DNA from: DASPWV01 sp046727855
GTDB lineage: Bacteria; Acidobacteriota; Vicinamibacteria; Vicinamibacterales; UBA2999
DNA: 23,804 bases
Direction of reading: 5' to 3'
Assembly: GCA_046727855.1 (NCBI GenBank)
Contig: JBKPDL010000023.1
Location: forward strand, 1 to 23,804
The notes below the pieces were generated by a model. The model ran no database searches and was not told the origin of the DNA. It was given only the letters and a program-made list of their open reading frames with translations. Numbering within the stretch: position 1 is the stretch's first letter; every line of letters begins with the position of its first letter. Shown one piece after another: positions 8,895 to 16,759 of the stretch. The position numbers and the translations under genes were made by a program.

Positions 8895-9047
8895 TGGGAC
8901 CCTCGTCCCATTCGAAACGACGTTTTAGGGAACCAATTGTCAACAGCTTGTCCTCGGACGCGTCATTGCTCCTGGTCAATGAAGAAATGCTGAAGCACTG
9001 TTGGACGGCGCCGACCGATTGGGATCTCCGGGTGAGGGGCGTCCCGC

Positions 9048-9072
9048 GCTATCCCACTGAAGTGGGTATAGC
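9048..9072. repeat. Strong hairpin (12-bp arms, one bulge)
   Basis: GCTATCCCACT and AGTGGGTATAGC are complementary except for one bulged A, with a 2-nt loop (GA). No T-run follows on either strand. It may be a relic of a mobile element end or a structured RNA element. Confidence 0.5.
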
Positions 9073-9274
9073 ATGGACCTCGCGCGTTACTCGAACCATA
9101 TAGTTTAAATGACTGATGCAGTCTCGGCGCGAGACGCGAGAATGGTACGCAAGGCGGGATTTGTCGATCAACAGCCGGGTCCCGCGAGTCGATTCGAGGT
9201 GCAGGTGAACACCGAGCAATCAGAATGCCGGCGTGCTTCGCCGTTCCCGTCTATCCGGAAAGCTTGGCGCAGCG

Positions 9275-9392
9275 ATGAGTTGCGACTGCCGTAATGTCTG
9301 GATTTGCGAGTCGCATCCAGAACTGCCGTGGCCGCATCACGGCTGCCCCGGCCCCGGGGATGCAATGCAGCAATCCTGATTGTCGCTGGTGA
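9275..9392 (+). pseudogene. Cys-rich mini-protein with HPxxPWPH motif, frameshifted (copy 2)
   Basis: From ATG 9275 the frame reads MSCDCRNVWICESHPELPW, then PHHGCPGPG, and ends in an unrelated DAMQQS at TGA 9377. Removing one G from the GGGG run at the GPG codons restores MQCSNPDCRW and a stop at 9390-9392, giving about 38 aa with seven Cys. The spacing matches the 8544 copy (C-x-C, CE-x-HP-x-x-PWPH, Cys cluster), so the two are paralogues. A small zinc ribbon is the likely fold. Role unknown. Confidence 0.55.
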
Positions 9393-9487
9393 AATGCACC
9401 GCAGCCAGCAGCGCTCAGTGATCTGAACTGGGAAGAAGTTATTGCTTCAACTTCGGTGAAGCCGCCAACGAACTGCCGCCGGACCTT

Positions 9488-9745
9488 TCAGGCACTACGC
9501 TTCTTCGCTGCCCGCACCTTCGCCCAACGCCGCTTCTGTGCATCGGACATCGCCTTTCGTGCGGCAGCCGACAGCCTTTGGCGTTTCCCCCGGCTAGGCG
9601 AGACGCCGAGAGCTTTGTGCGCCTGTCGGCTTGTGATTCCAAGATCGGGGAACGCGGCCAGAATTGATCGTCGCTCCTGTTGAATCTCGTTAAGTCTCGC
9701 TTGCGCGCCAACTCGCGCCCACGCTTTTAAGTCGAATCTTGCCAC
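9488..9745 (-). CDS. Small basic hypothetical protein, 85 aa
   Basis: GTG start at 9745 with GAGGA 4 nt upstream. The N-terminal half is a predicted helix (FDLKAWARVGAQARLNEIQQ) with an ILAAFPDLG segment. The C-terminal half is strongly basic (KRQRLSAAARKAMSDAQKRR, WAKVRAAKK) and resembles the Lys/Arg-rich tails of small bacterial nucleic-acid-binding proteins. It stands alone, with the IS 168 bp upstream. A TAATAT hexamer about 20 nt before the start may be a -10 element. A 6-bp hairpin (GCTTCA/TGAAGC, 9444-9462) lies beyond the stop. The type is common in soil bacteria, but no function is known to me. Confidence 0.7.
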   Translation of the reverse strand: MARFDLKAWARVGAQARLNEIQQERRSILAAFPDLGITSRQAHKALGVSPSRGKRQRLSAAARKAMSDAQKRRWAKVRAAKKRSA

Positions 9746-9912
9746 GGGTTCCTCATGGGGATATTACTTCATCGCGACCCCACAGTCGGCCAGCCAACCC
9801 ACACGCAGGCCTACTGCATTCAGCACTGAGGCGGTGTCGTTCTCACGATGAACACCGAGTCGAAATCATCTTTTTAAAATACGCAGGTTGGTTTCTCATG
9901 CTCGGTCAGGCG

Positions 9913-11069
9913 TGTGGGGTGCTTCTATTCGATCTGCGTAGAATAATCGCTCTTCGCTTGTGCTCAGAGGCGTCGTGCTCCTGTCGGTTTGCTACATCAC
10001 GAACCAACGCATTCTACAGCGTGTCTCTCTGCTGTTCCGATCGACTGCGTTCAAGGAACTCGAGATCGTCGTGCTGCGCCACGAGCTGGCGGTTCTGCGA
10101 CACCAGGTCCGTCGGCCGGCGTTTACGTCGGCAAACCGATTGTTCTTAGCGGCTGTCAGCCGGATGCTGCCGCGGGCCCAATGGACGTCCTTTCTGGTGA
10201 CGTCATCGACGCTTCTCCGTTGGCACAGACGACTCGTCGCGTCCCGCTGGACCTACGCGCGACAGCCAGGTCGACCGCCGATCAACCAAGAGATGTGAGC
10301 GCTGATCGTGCGGTTGGCGCGGGAGAATCCGCGCTGGGGTTATCAGCGCATCGTTGGCGAACTGAACGGACTAGGCATTGCCCTGTCAGCGACCACAGTC
10401 CGGAAGGTTCTGCGCGAGCAACGGCTCGGCCCCGCGGGGTCGCGGGGAGGCCCCTCTTGGCGGGAGTTCCTCCGTGCGCACGCTCATCGCGTGATCGCCA
10501 CGGACTTTTTCACCGTCGACACGATCTGGTTCGAGCGGTTATACGTCCTGTTCTTCATCGAGATCGCCAGCCGGCGCGTGCACCGGGCGGGCTGCAGCTC
10601 ACCGCCCAACGGGGAGTGGGTGACATAACAGGCGCGGCAGGTCGCGTGGAGGTTCGCGGAGCGCGGGGATCTATTCGTTTCTTGATTCGCGATCACGATC
10701 GGAAATTCAACGGCAGCTTCGACGCGGTGTTTCAAACCCACGGCACCCGGATCATTCGCACGCCGATTCAGGTCCCTGAGGCGAATGGGATCGCGGAACG
10801 GTTCGTTGGGACGGTCCGGTCCGAATGTCTGGACTGGTTGCTGATCGTGTACAGACGTCACCTCGAACGCACGCTAACCGTGTTCGTTGATCATTACAAT
10901 CGTCACCGTCCACATCGCTCGCTCGGCCTCGTTCCGCCCGCTGGTCGCCATTCATGCGTGACCGCCCCACCGGACAGTGCTGCTCGAGTGGTCAATCGAC
11001 GTGATCGGCTCGGCGGACTGCTACACAAATACCGCGGGGCGGCGTGAAACAGATTTTGCGCACCCTACA
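9913..11069 (+). mobile_element. IS copy B, complete insertion sequence (1157 bp)
   Basis: The ends were set by comparison with the partial copies at both window edges: the left end TGTGGGGTGC matches copy C, and the right end GCACCCTACA matches copy A. They form a 10-bp terminal inverted repeat with one mismatch, of the TG...CA type. No target duplication is visible (left flank AGGCG, right flank GGTTA). The only gene is a DDE transposase, which is broken, so this copy could move only with help. The right end lies 3 bp from the stop codon of the BrkB gene. Confidence 0.85.
9960..11047 (+). pseudogene. DDE transposase (rve integrase core), inactivated
   Basis: Start GTG 9960. The protein reads STAFKELEIVVLRHELAVLR, then a helix-turn-helix-like N-terminal region, then RLARENPRWGYQRIVGEL. 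The catalytic core has a first Asp in VIATDFFTVDTIW, a second in LIRDHDRKF, the Glu in PEANGIAERF, and HRPHRSLG near the end. Two in-frame stops, TGA 10296-10298 and TAA 10626-10628, both fit C-to-T changes of CGA and CAA. A frameshift near 10665 moves the last 125 codons into another frame. Without these it would be about 360 aa. IS3/IS481-like; the exact family is not certain. Confidence 0.85.
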
Positions 11070-11071
11070 GG

Positions 11072-12166
11072 TTACCGGTTTGTGTTGGACCCGCGCTCTG
11101 ACGTGCGGCGAGGGCGCTTGTTCGTCAGCATCAGCCAGGCATTCTGACCAATCTGACCTGAGACATCTGCGCGCAGAAGGCTGCGCACGGAACGCTGATG
11201 CGGCACGATGTGGCCGCCATACTCGTTGGCGAAGATTCGCGTGATCTCTGCACCGTAAAAGAATACCTGGGCCGAATAGAACACCCACGCCAGCAGCGCA
11301 AGCACGCTTGCCGCGGGGCCGTACACGGACGCGCCCGCCTTGCCCACAAATATCGACAGTAGCATTCCACCCGTCGTGAAGAGGACGGCGGTGATCAGGG
11401 CACCTACCCACGCGTCGCCCCATGCTACGTCGGCGTCGGGTAATATCCGGTAAACCAGAGCGAACATCGTCGCCACCAGCGCGTAGCTCATGATGACGTT
11501 GGCCGTCTGCAGCAACGCTTCAGGCAGGGGCAGCCAGCTCTGAAAGTATGCGCCCGCGACGGTAATCATGGTATTGACCGCGAGCGAGAGCAGGACCAGG
11601 AGACCTGCGCCAGTTACGAGCAGGAACGCATAGAGGCGTGCGCTCAACATGCCACGCACGGCCGCGAGCACACTCATGCTCTCCGCAGAAGCGCCCTGCA
11701 CCCGCCAGACGCGGTTGAGCGACTGCCGCAACTCGTTGACGAGCGCCGACGTGCCAAAGAACAGCGTCACAAGGCCGCCAAGAGTCGTGATGATGCCGCC
11801 GGCGGGGCTAGCGCTTTGTTCCAACATCAGCTCCGCAGCCTGTGCGCCGGTCGGGCTGAGCAACCGTTCCAGCCACGGTGCCACTTCGCCTCGTGCCGCA
11901 GCTTGGCCGATGAAGAGACCCGCAATGCCTGTCACGACGACAAGGACGGGCGCGATGGAGAAGAGCGTGTAGTACGCGAGGGCGGCTCCGAGACGTGAGG
12001 CGCCGTCTGCGAACCAGTCGCCGTAGGCTCGCACCACAAGCGACCCGATCTCACGGGGTCTCATGCGACACAACACACCGAGCTGGACCCATACTCCGAA
12101 TCGCCGCTGGCTACGAACCGCTGGTCGATCGTCGGTTGGCGGTTGAGTTTGAGCCATGTTCGACAC
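11072..12166 (-). CDS. YihY/BrkB family inner-membrane protein
   Basis: A 364-aa polytopic membrane protein of the YihY/BrkB (UPF0761) family. It begins with a cytoplasmic stretch and SRLGAALAYYTLFSIAPVLV, the family's first membrane segment. A conserved FGTSALVNELRQSLNRVW follows, and about five more membrane segments lie between residues 115 and 310 (ending AWVFYSAQVFFYGAEITR, the other signature). A GTG start at 12166 is chosen because AAGGAG (12175-12180) lies 8 nt upstream; an ATG three codons later lacks a site. Family members are named after a Bordetella serum-resistance protein but have no settled function. The C-terminus is cytoplasmic and basic, and the stop codon abuts the IS, so the last residues may have been altered by the insertion. 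Confidence 0.92.
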   Translation of the reverse strand: MSNMAQTQPPTDDRPAVRSQRRFGVWVQLGVLCRMRPREIGSLVVRAYGDWFADGASRLGAALAYYTLFSIAPVLVVVTGIAGLFIGQAAARGEVAPWLERLLSPTGAQAAELMLEQSASPAGGIITTLGGLVTLFFGTSALVNELRQSLNRVWRVQGASAESMSVLAAVRGMLSARLYAFLLVTGAGLLVLLSLAVNTMITVAGAYFQSWLPLPEALLQTANVIMSYALVATMFALVYRILPDADVAWGDAWVGALITAVLFTTGGMLLSIFVGKAGASVYGPAASVLALLAWVFYSAQVFFYGAEITRIFANEYGGHIVPHQRSVRSLLRADVSGQIGQNAWLMLTNKRPRRTSERGSNTNR

Positions 12167-13343
12167 AGTCGATACTCCTTCTCATGTCACGCACCGGAAT
12201 ATGCATCAATAGCTCGATGATGGGCCGGTCGAAGCCGGTGTGCAAGCTCAAGTCTGTTCACGCTGAGCCGTAGGGTGGGGACGCTGTGCACCGGCCAGGT
12301 AATCTGGACTACGCAAGTGGGACTCCACAGGTAGCCGCTGTTAGCTGAGTCGTTTGACTTCACGGGCGCGCCGCCGGCGCTGCCTCGCGGTCGTCACGAT
12401 CCCGACGAGGCGAATTGTGTAAGACCCTTCGCGGCTGCGCCGCTTCGGCGCGGTAGCCTTCGCCGATCAGAGACACGCTACGCTGGTTTACCGAGCCGAA
12501 GGCTGGTGGTCCAGATTTTCCCCAAATGGAACCAACTGACCAGCTGGATGCGCCAAATCGAAGACTGCCAGAGAGCCGCGTAAGGCGGTTTGCTAAACCG
12601 GTCGGAGCCTCTTCGGTCCTCCTCGGATCGGGCCAGGAATCGCTGTTTCAGCCCAAAACCTCCCGATCGCGATTTTGTCCTGGCGCATCCCGATCTGCCG
12701 TTTGCCGACACGATCACTGCACAATTTGCTGCACCAGCGGCACGGGCTGTGGACCGCGAGCTTCCTGCCACACTTCGCGCCGTCCCTGTAAGTTGCCCGG
12801 AGCACTTGGCCGCGCCGACACGAGGATGCGGAGCTCTGGGCGACTCGTGGCATCGGTTCGAGGACATCATTTTTCAACGTCGCGTGGCGACCTCGTCGAC
12901 ATCCTCTCTCTCTGTAGAGCACTCGAAGCCGACGCTTTTGCCGGCCAGCGCATCTTCGTCGTCCGATTCAACGCCTAATCGGCCTGGCCTGTTTCAGGAT
13001 GGTCCCAAAGAACGCGCTCGCCTCGCGCGCCCAAGCGGTGTGCGCGGTCCCGTGTCACCCTGCAGCGCTCGGGCGTGTGGCGACGCGATGGCAAGAGCGT
13101 TCCGCACCATAACCCACCCGGTGACGCTCACGGGCGTCGACTCGGCCTCATCGGCGTCGAGGAACTTTCAGAATTGCAGCCGCTTCCTCGGGAGCCAGCC
13201 GTCCACCCTCGACGAGTCGATGATGCGAATCGCTAAGTCGGCCTTTGCGAGTTCAACATCTGGTTGGGAATGCCTAATCAACGAAGACGTTACCTGAATT
13301 CCGGGTCCGATTCGGGCCGATCTCGAAATCGTATTGCGCGTGC
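12167..13343. other. 1.2-kb stretch without a supported gene
   Basis: Several long open frames exist on both strands but none reads like a protein and their codon use is erratic. A GC-rich hairpin (GCGCCG/CGGCGC near 12440) is visible. On the minus strand, LAPEEAAAILKVPRR (13198-13150) recalls the start of an excisionase-type helix-turn-helix but stops at once. The stretch is probably degraded accessory DNA. Confidence 0.4.
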
Positions 13344-13853
13344 TCAACGGGGCCTACACGTCATTTGGTTAGACCGGGACACTATTCGCGAATTGTCGGT
13401 CGGTGGCGAAAGCGACAGGACCGGTCTCGAACGAGCCAAAAACCACGCCGGTGCAGCACCACAGTCAAGTCTGCGCTCGAAGAGATCTGCCGGCACGACG
13501 GCTCCCGCGTAATCGCTGAATACCTGCCGCCAGTGGGCTTTGTCTCGGAACGGCTCGCCGGCATCACGGATTCCATGGTCACCTGTGAATCCCAGGTATA
13601 CCAGTACCCTTGGTATACCCAGGGTGGCGAGCTTCCATGTGAATGCGACGCGATTGGCCAACTGGTAGTGCGAGTCGCAACTGATCGTGGTCGCTTCGTT
13701 GAAACTTCGCAATGCCGTACACCGCTCTTCGATCTCGACGAAGAGATCTCGGCCGACCGTCGCATCGCTTGGTTGTGCCGAATCGATCTCTTGCGCGAAA
13801 TGGGTCGCTTTACTGAGGTCCTGGCGTGGGCCTGCCTCGAATGTGAACTGCAT
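13344..13853 (-). CDS. Conserved hypothetical protein
   Basis: 169 aa from the ATG at 13853. The strand was chosen because the plus-strand frame over the same bases reads poorly as a protein, whereas this one shows LFVEIEERCTALR, ISCDSHYQLANRVAFTWKLA, VLVYLGFTGDHGIRDAGEPF and HWRQVFSDYA. These are patterns I associate with a conserved bacterial hypothetical family often found beside mobile DNA. The Asp/Glu/Lys spacing (EIE, then a helix and TWK) is vaguely nuclease-like, but I do not claim a fold. The frame stays open upstream of this ATG for about 25 codons, so the N-terminus may be longer or truncated. The C-terminal 30 residues look random, suggesting erosion there too. Confidence 0.6.
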   Translation of the reverse strand: MQFTFEAGPRQDLSKATHFAQEIDSAQPSDATVGRDLFVEIEERCTALRSFNEATTISCDSHYQLANRVAFTWKLATLGIPRVLVYLGFTGDHGIRDAGEPFRDKAHWRQVFSDYAGAVVPADLFERRLDCGAAPAWFLARSRPVLSLSPPTDNSRIVSRSNQMTCRPR

Positions 13854-13945
13854 CCTGACAGCGCCGCAGCTCGAGCCGTCAAGGATGAATTGAAGCGCCT
13901 GACTCGATTCGGGCGTCGGCGAGGTGAATCGCCGTCGTTGGATCG

Positions 13946-14095
13946 TACGCCGCCCTGGTCCGATGGCAGGGACTCGCCGGCTTGCGACAGCTGCGCGTGC
14001 AGCTAGAGCGCGACGTGATTCTCCCGCTGCTCAATCCCTCACGCTATCGCCGCTACAAGTTGTCGATCCCGAACGGCATCCTGCTGTACGGGCCG
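13946..14095 (+). pseudogene. AAA+ ATPase fragment, cut before the P-loop
   Basis: Fifty codons read YAALVRWQGLAGLRQLRVQL, then ERDVILPLLNPSRYRRYKLS and IPNGILLYGP. This is the N-terminal entry to a VCP/SpoVK-type AAA+ domain: the hydrophobic strand before Walker A is present, but PGCGKT and everything after it are missing. The sequence changes to unrelated residues straight after GP and runs in frame into the GyrI-like gene. An upstream stop lies at 13925. It is a non-functional remnant. Confidence 0.6.
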
Positions 14096-14151
14096 CTCAC
14101 GCCGCCTGCTGCTTGCCTCACGCGTTCACGATTTTGGTTTACGATCCAGGA

Positions 14152-14608
14152 ATGCCGGTCATCCGTCAACGTCCAGACTGTTCACCCCCGCAAGTTGGCC
14201 GCGGTGCGGCGCGAGGTCGCGCCGGGCGCGGTTGGCTCGGCGTGGGGGCCTGCGCTGGGCAAGGTCTGGGAGTTCATTCGCTGCCAGCCGGGGCTGCGGA
14301 CTGACGGCCACAACATCTTCCTCTACCACCACCCGAAGCGGCCCGGCGCGCCGATACCGTGTGACTTCGGCGTCGAGGTCACGCGCACATTTGAAACTGC
14401 GGGCGAGGTGCACGCGACCGAAACGCCAGGGGGCGAAGCTGCCGTCGCCGTCCACCGCGGGCCGTACAACCGCATGAACGAGGCGCACAACGCGATCGGA
14501 AAATGGATGGCGGCGAACCGGAGGGAGTCCTCCGGGCACTCGTGGGAGATCTACGGAGATCCGACGCCGGATCCGGCCGACACTGAGACGACGGTGGTTA
14601 CCTCCTAA
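14152..14608 (+). pseudogene. GyrI-like small-molecule-binding protein, disturbed at both ends
   Basis: The core (14165-14600) reads as a GyrI-like / AraC effector-binding domain of about 145 aa: VQTVHPRKLAAVRREV, AWGPALGKVWEFIR, GLRTDGHNIFLYHH, DFGVEVTRTF, VHRGPYNRMNEAHNAIGKW, SWEIYGDPTPDPADTETTVV. Members bind small hydrophobic or cationic ligands. The natural ATG (14152) is out of frame by one base, so the frame presently runs in from the AAA+ fragment. At the 3' end, one additional T after GTGGTT would restore the usual VVYLLK ending, so the present end at VTS is probably a frameshift. The domain itself is undamaged, and a fused product could still fold if expressed. Confidence 0.75.
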
Positions 14609-14669
14609 AGTAGCGTTCGGAGATCAGCGGTCCGCGCAGGCGACCGGGCATTACCTCAAATCGCTGTAC

Positions 14670-14906
14670 TCAAATCGGTGAACTGCCATTTTTTGCGACA
14701 TTCCTGATCGAGACCACCTCGAACATCCACTGCTCAAGCTCGGTACCCGATTCGGATCGAAGCTGAGGAAGAATCTGAGGAAGCCCTCGTTGTGCCAAGG
14801 AGGTGACCTCGCGGCGCGTCAGACTGAGTCGCGACAGATCGCGATCGATAGGGTGAATTTCAGGTTTGGCCCCAAACAGGTTGATCTGGCTTGGAGGATC
14901 TTGCAT
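14670..14906 (-). CDS. Small hypothetical protein, 78 aa
   Basis: ATG 14906 is preceded by GGGAG at 7 nt spacing. The product is soluble, with a Leu-rich middle (LSRLSLTRREVTSLAQRGLP, QILPQLRSES) and no family I recognise. It is the last of three tiny minus-strand frames (15242 to 14670) that may form a unit. Base composition is lower in GC than the flanking housekeeping-type genes. Could be chance. Confidence 0.35.
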   Translation of the reverse strand: MQDPPSQINLFGAKPEIHPIDRDLSRLSLTRREVTSLAQRGLPQILPQLRSESGTELEQWMFEVVSIRNVAKNGSSPI

Positions 14907-14940
14907 GGGTGCACTCCCGCGTCGGCGGCGTCGATCCGCT

Positions 14941-15036
14941 CTACCACTCGTACGTCTTCAAGTACAGACAGCGCCCTGGGCCCAGGAACTGGCGCTCCAG
15001 TTCCGCGAGCGGCAGCATAGACGTGTCTCTCGTCAT
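14941..15036 (-). CDS. Possible 31-aa peptide overlapping its upstream ORF
   Basis: ATG 15036 overlaps the TGA of the preceding frame as ATGA. The peptide is MTRDTSMLPLAELERQFLG followed by a short aromatic tail ending KTYEW. The overlap suggests translational coupling, or that both pieces were once one protein and a frameshift separated them. Unknown family. Confidence 0.25.
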   Translation of the reverse strand: MTRDTSMLPLAELERQFLGPGRCLYLKTYEW

Positions 15037-15242
15037 CCGTACATCGGAGATGTGAGCAACGCCCACGATTGCCGTCCAGGTCGTTCGGAGCGGAACGTCT
15101 CTGCGAGCGGGCACTCAAGACGGAAACGCAGGACCGAGGGTGCCCACGCGTCGACGTTAATAGTGATGTAGACCGATTCCTTCACCGTATCAAGGTCACG
15201 AATTCGTCCAGTAAAGTAGATCGGTCGGCCGTCCTGGTTCAT
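15033..15242 (-). CDS. Small hypothetical protein, 69 aa
   Basis: From ATG 15242 the product shows alternating hydrophobic residues typical of beta-strands (KESVYITINVDAWAPSVLRF) and no signal peptide. Its stop overlaps the next start. It is divergent from the secreted-protein gene at 15292, with 49 bp between starts. No strong ribosome site was seen. Family not recognised; coding status is uncertain. Confidence 0.4.
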   Translation of the reverse strand: MNQDGRPIYFTGRIRDLDTVKESVYITINVDAWAPSVLRFRLECPLAETFRSERPGRQSWALLTSPMYG

Positions 15243-15291
15243 CAGAGCGGCTTTCACGTTGGCCGTTGACAAGGTCGCCGGAGGACGTACG

Positions 15292-15927
15292 ATGAAGGTT
15301 GGATTGGTCGTCGGTGTAGTTTTATTTGTGACCATCGCAGGAGCGCAACAGAGTACGACGTCAACGACTCCGCGGCGCTCCTACTTCCAACAACATTCAA
15401 GTCTGTTGTCACAGTTGCAGGCTGAGGACAAAGACGTAGAAGTGACCAGATTGGGAAGCATACCGTTCGTATTTCTCCAAGGCAACACAACCGAGATCGA
15501 ATCGGCGACGAAAGCCTCTGAACTCGTCGCAGTTGTTCGCATTTCCTCAAAAGTCAGCGCTCTGACACCTGGTGGCGATTGGCTTACATCGACCGTATCG
15601 GGAACAGTGTTGACCATCCTAAAAGATGTATCGGGCGAGATTCGACCTGGAGGAAAGATCGTCTTCGCGGAGGATGGCGGAGAGATGCAGGTCGGGGCGC
15701 AAACAGTGCGGGCTGTCAATTCATGGGTAGCACCGACGAACGCCGGTCGTGATTATTTGGTTTTTCTGTCTGCTACGCCTGAAGGACTGAGACTGTCACC
15801 CGCATCTTACGAGGTCGTCGGATCGCAATCGGTGACCTTGCTTCGCGAGTCTGCTGAGGGTCGCCGAGTGCAAGGCCCACGCTCTCTTGTAGAAACCGTT
15901 AACGAAATTCGGGCAAGCGCCAAGTAA
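15292..15927 (+). CDS. Secreted hypothetical protein, 211 aa
   Basis: ATG 15292 has GGAGG at 7 nt spacing. A signal peptide (MKVGLVVGVVLFVTIAGA) is followed by QQ and a Ser/Thr-rich linker. The mature part alternates strand-like stretches (SELVAVVRISSKVSAL, TVSGTVLTILKDVSG, GGKIVFAEDGGEM, GRDYLVFLSA), consistent with a beta-sandwich. No cysteines or catalytic motif were seen. A metalloprotease gene starts 14 nt after the stop, so the two are probably co-transcribed. The product may be a chaperone, inhibitor or partner of the protease, but nothing in the sequence proves this. Confidence 0.8.
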   Translation: MKVGLVVGVVLFVTIAGAQQSTTSTTPRRSYFQQHSSLLSQLQAEDKDVEVTRLGSIPFVFLQGNTTEIESATKASELVAVVRISSKVSALTPGGDWLTSTVSGTVLTILKDVSGEIRPGGKIVFAEDGGEMQVGAQTVRAVNSWVAPTNAGRDYLVFLSATPEGLRLSPASYEVVGSQSVTLLRESAEGRRVQGPRSLVETVNEIRASAK

Positions 15928-15941
15928 ACGCGAGGGTAATC

Positions 15942-16639
15942 ATGATTACAAGAATCCTTGCGATCGTACTGTTCGTGTGCTTGTCAAGCGCAACCTACCT
16001 ACTTGCTTATTGCTTCACGCCGTTGCCACATAATCGTAGGCATGCGCGCGGAATCGTAACCTACAACGCAGATGCTTGGGGGACAGCCAGGCGACTCGCT
16101 ACGTGACTGCATCGACAACGGCTTGAACACGTGGCTCGGTTGCCATCCTGGAACCATTCCGATGCCAGTGAGTCAGGCTGACCTTACTATCAGGGCCCAA
16201 GTCCTACACGGCCAGACGCGATCGGTGATTGGCAGGCGGAAACAATAGACGCCGAGTCGAACGTCACACAATGCCACATTGACCTGCATCCGGATATGTG
16301 GGAAAACTGACCGCTGGAGACTTCGACGTCACCTGCCGGCGAATCGGAAAAATTGTCGCGCATGAATACGGACACGCCATGGGTCTTCCTGATGTCTATC
16401 CGAGCCAAGGCGCGACGATTAGCACAACCATAATGTTCTATGGAGCGAATTCCGCGAACATAGAATCGAGGCCGTTTGGACAGACGGATTGCGATCGAAA
16501 CGCAGCGGAGTTCGCTCAAACATTAGGAGGTAGTGTTGGACCGATAGCAGGCCGTGGTGAAACAGCGAGTGTCGCTGAGTTCGCGATGCCGGAGGTCACG
16601 ACCCAATCTCTCGGCGCGAGCGCTCATAATCTGCAATGA
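15942..16639 (+). pseudogene. Snapalysin-like secreted metalloprotease, three frameshifts
   Basis: ATG 15942 (GAGGG 5 nt upstream) encodes a signal peptide (ITRILAIVLFVCLSSA). The body is spread over three frames. Dropping one G from the GGGGG at about 16076 gives AWGQPGDSLRDCIDNGLNTW. A lost base near 16215 leads to DAIGDWQAETIDAESN. A lost A in the AAAA near 16305 joins CHIDLHPDMW to KLTAGDFDVTCRRIGKIVAH. The active site is HEYGHAMGLPD, i.e. HExxHxxGxxD with Asp as third zinc ligand, as in snapalysin (M7), with a later MFYG that could be the Met-turn. The restored protein has about 230 aa, and paired Cys suggest disulfides. As it stands, no full-length enzyme can be made. Confidence 0.7.
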
Positions 16640-16759
16640 GTTGCTCGGCGAACTCTCGATCGGAGCCTTGAAGGCGCTCCGGGTCTGGGTCATTGAGACT
16701 TCCTAGCAGCCCGTGGTGAGACTCGTGCACTTCGGTTGCACTCGCTTTCGTCCGAGGCG

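Larger units (their letters stand above)
8749..9274. other. Stretch without a supported gene
   Basis: I find no convincing coding region here. It holds a terminator-like hairpin (8856-8894) and a second strong hairpin (9048-9072), listed separately. Codon patterns in all six frames look random and no RNA gene was recognised. Confidence 0.5.

Noticed and set aside
8930..8943. TTGACA on the minus strand (8943-8938) as a promoter for a small RNA
   Set aside because: No acceptable -10 hexamer lies 16-18 bp downstream.
8407..8979. 190-codon minus-strand frame
   Set aside because: It lies antisense to a Cys-rich mini-gene and runs through the terminator hairpin. No protein family is apparent.
12590..13297. 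235-codon plus-strand frame and overlapping minus-strand frames
   Set aside because: The translations are Ser/Arg-rich and featureless, with no ribosome site or recognisable motif.
13594..13618. Repeated GGTATACC motif
   Set aside because: It falls inside the minus-strand coding sequence and is explained by codons for Gly-Ile-Pro and Val-Tyr-Leu.
13365..14006. 213-codon plus-strand frame
   Set aside because: It starts at TTG without a ribosome site, and the opposite strand (13344-13853) reads far better as a protein.
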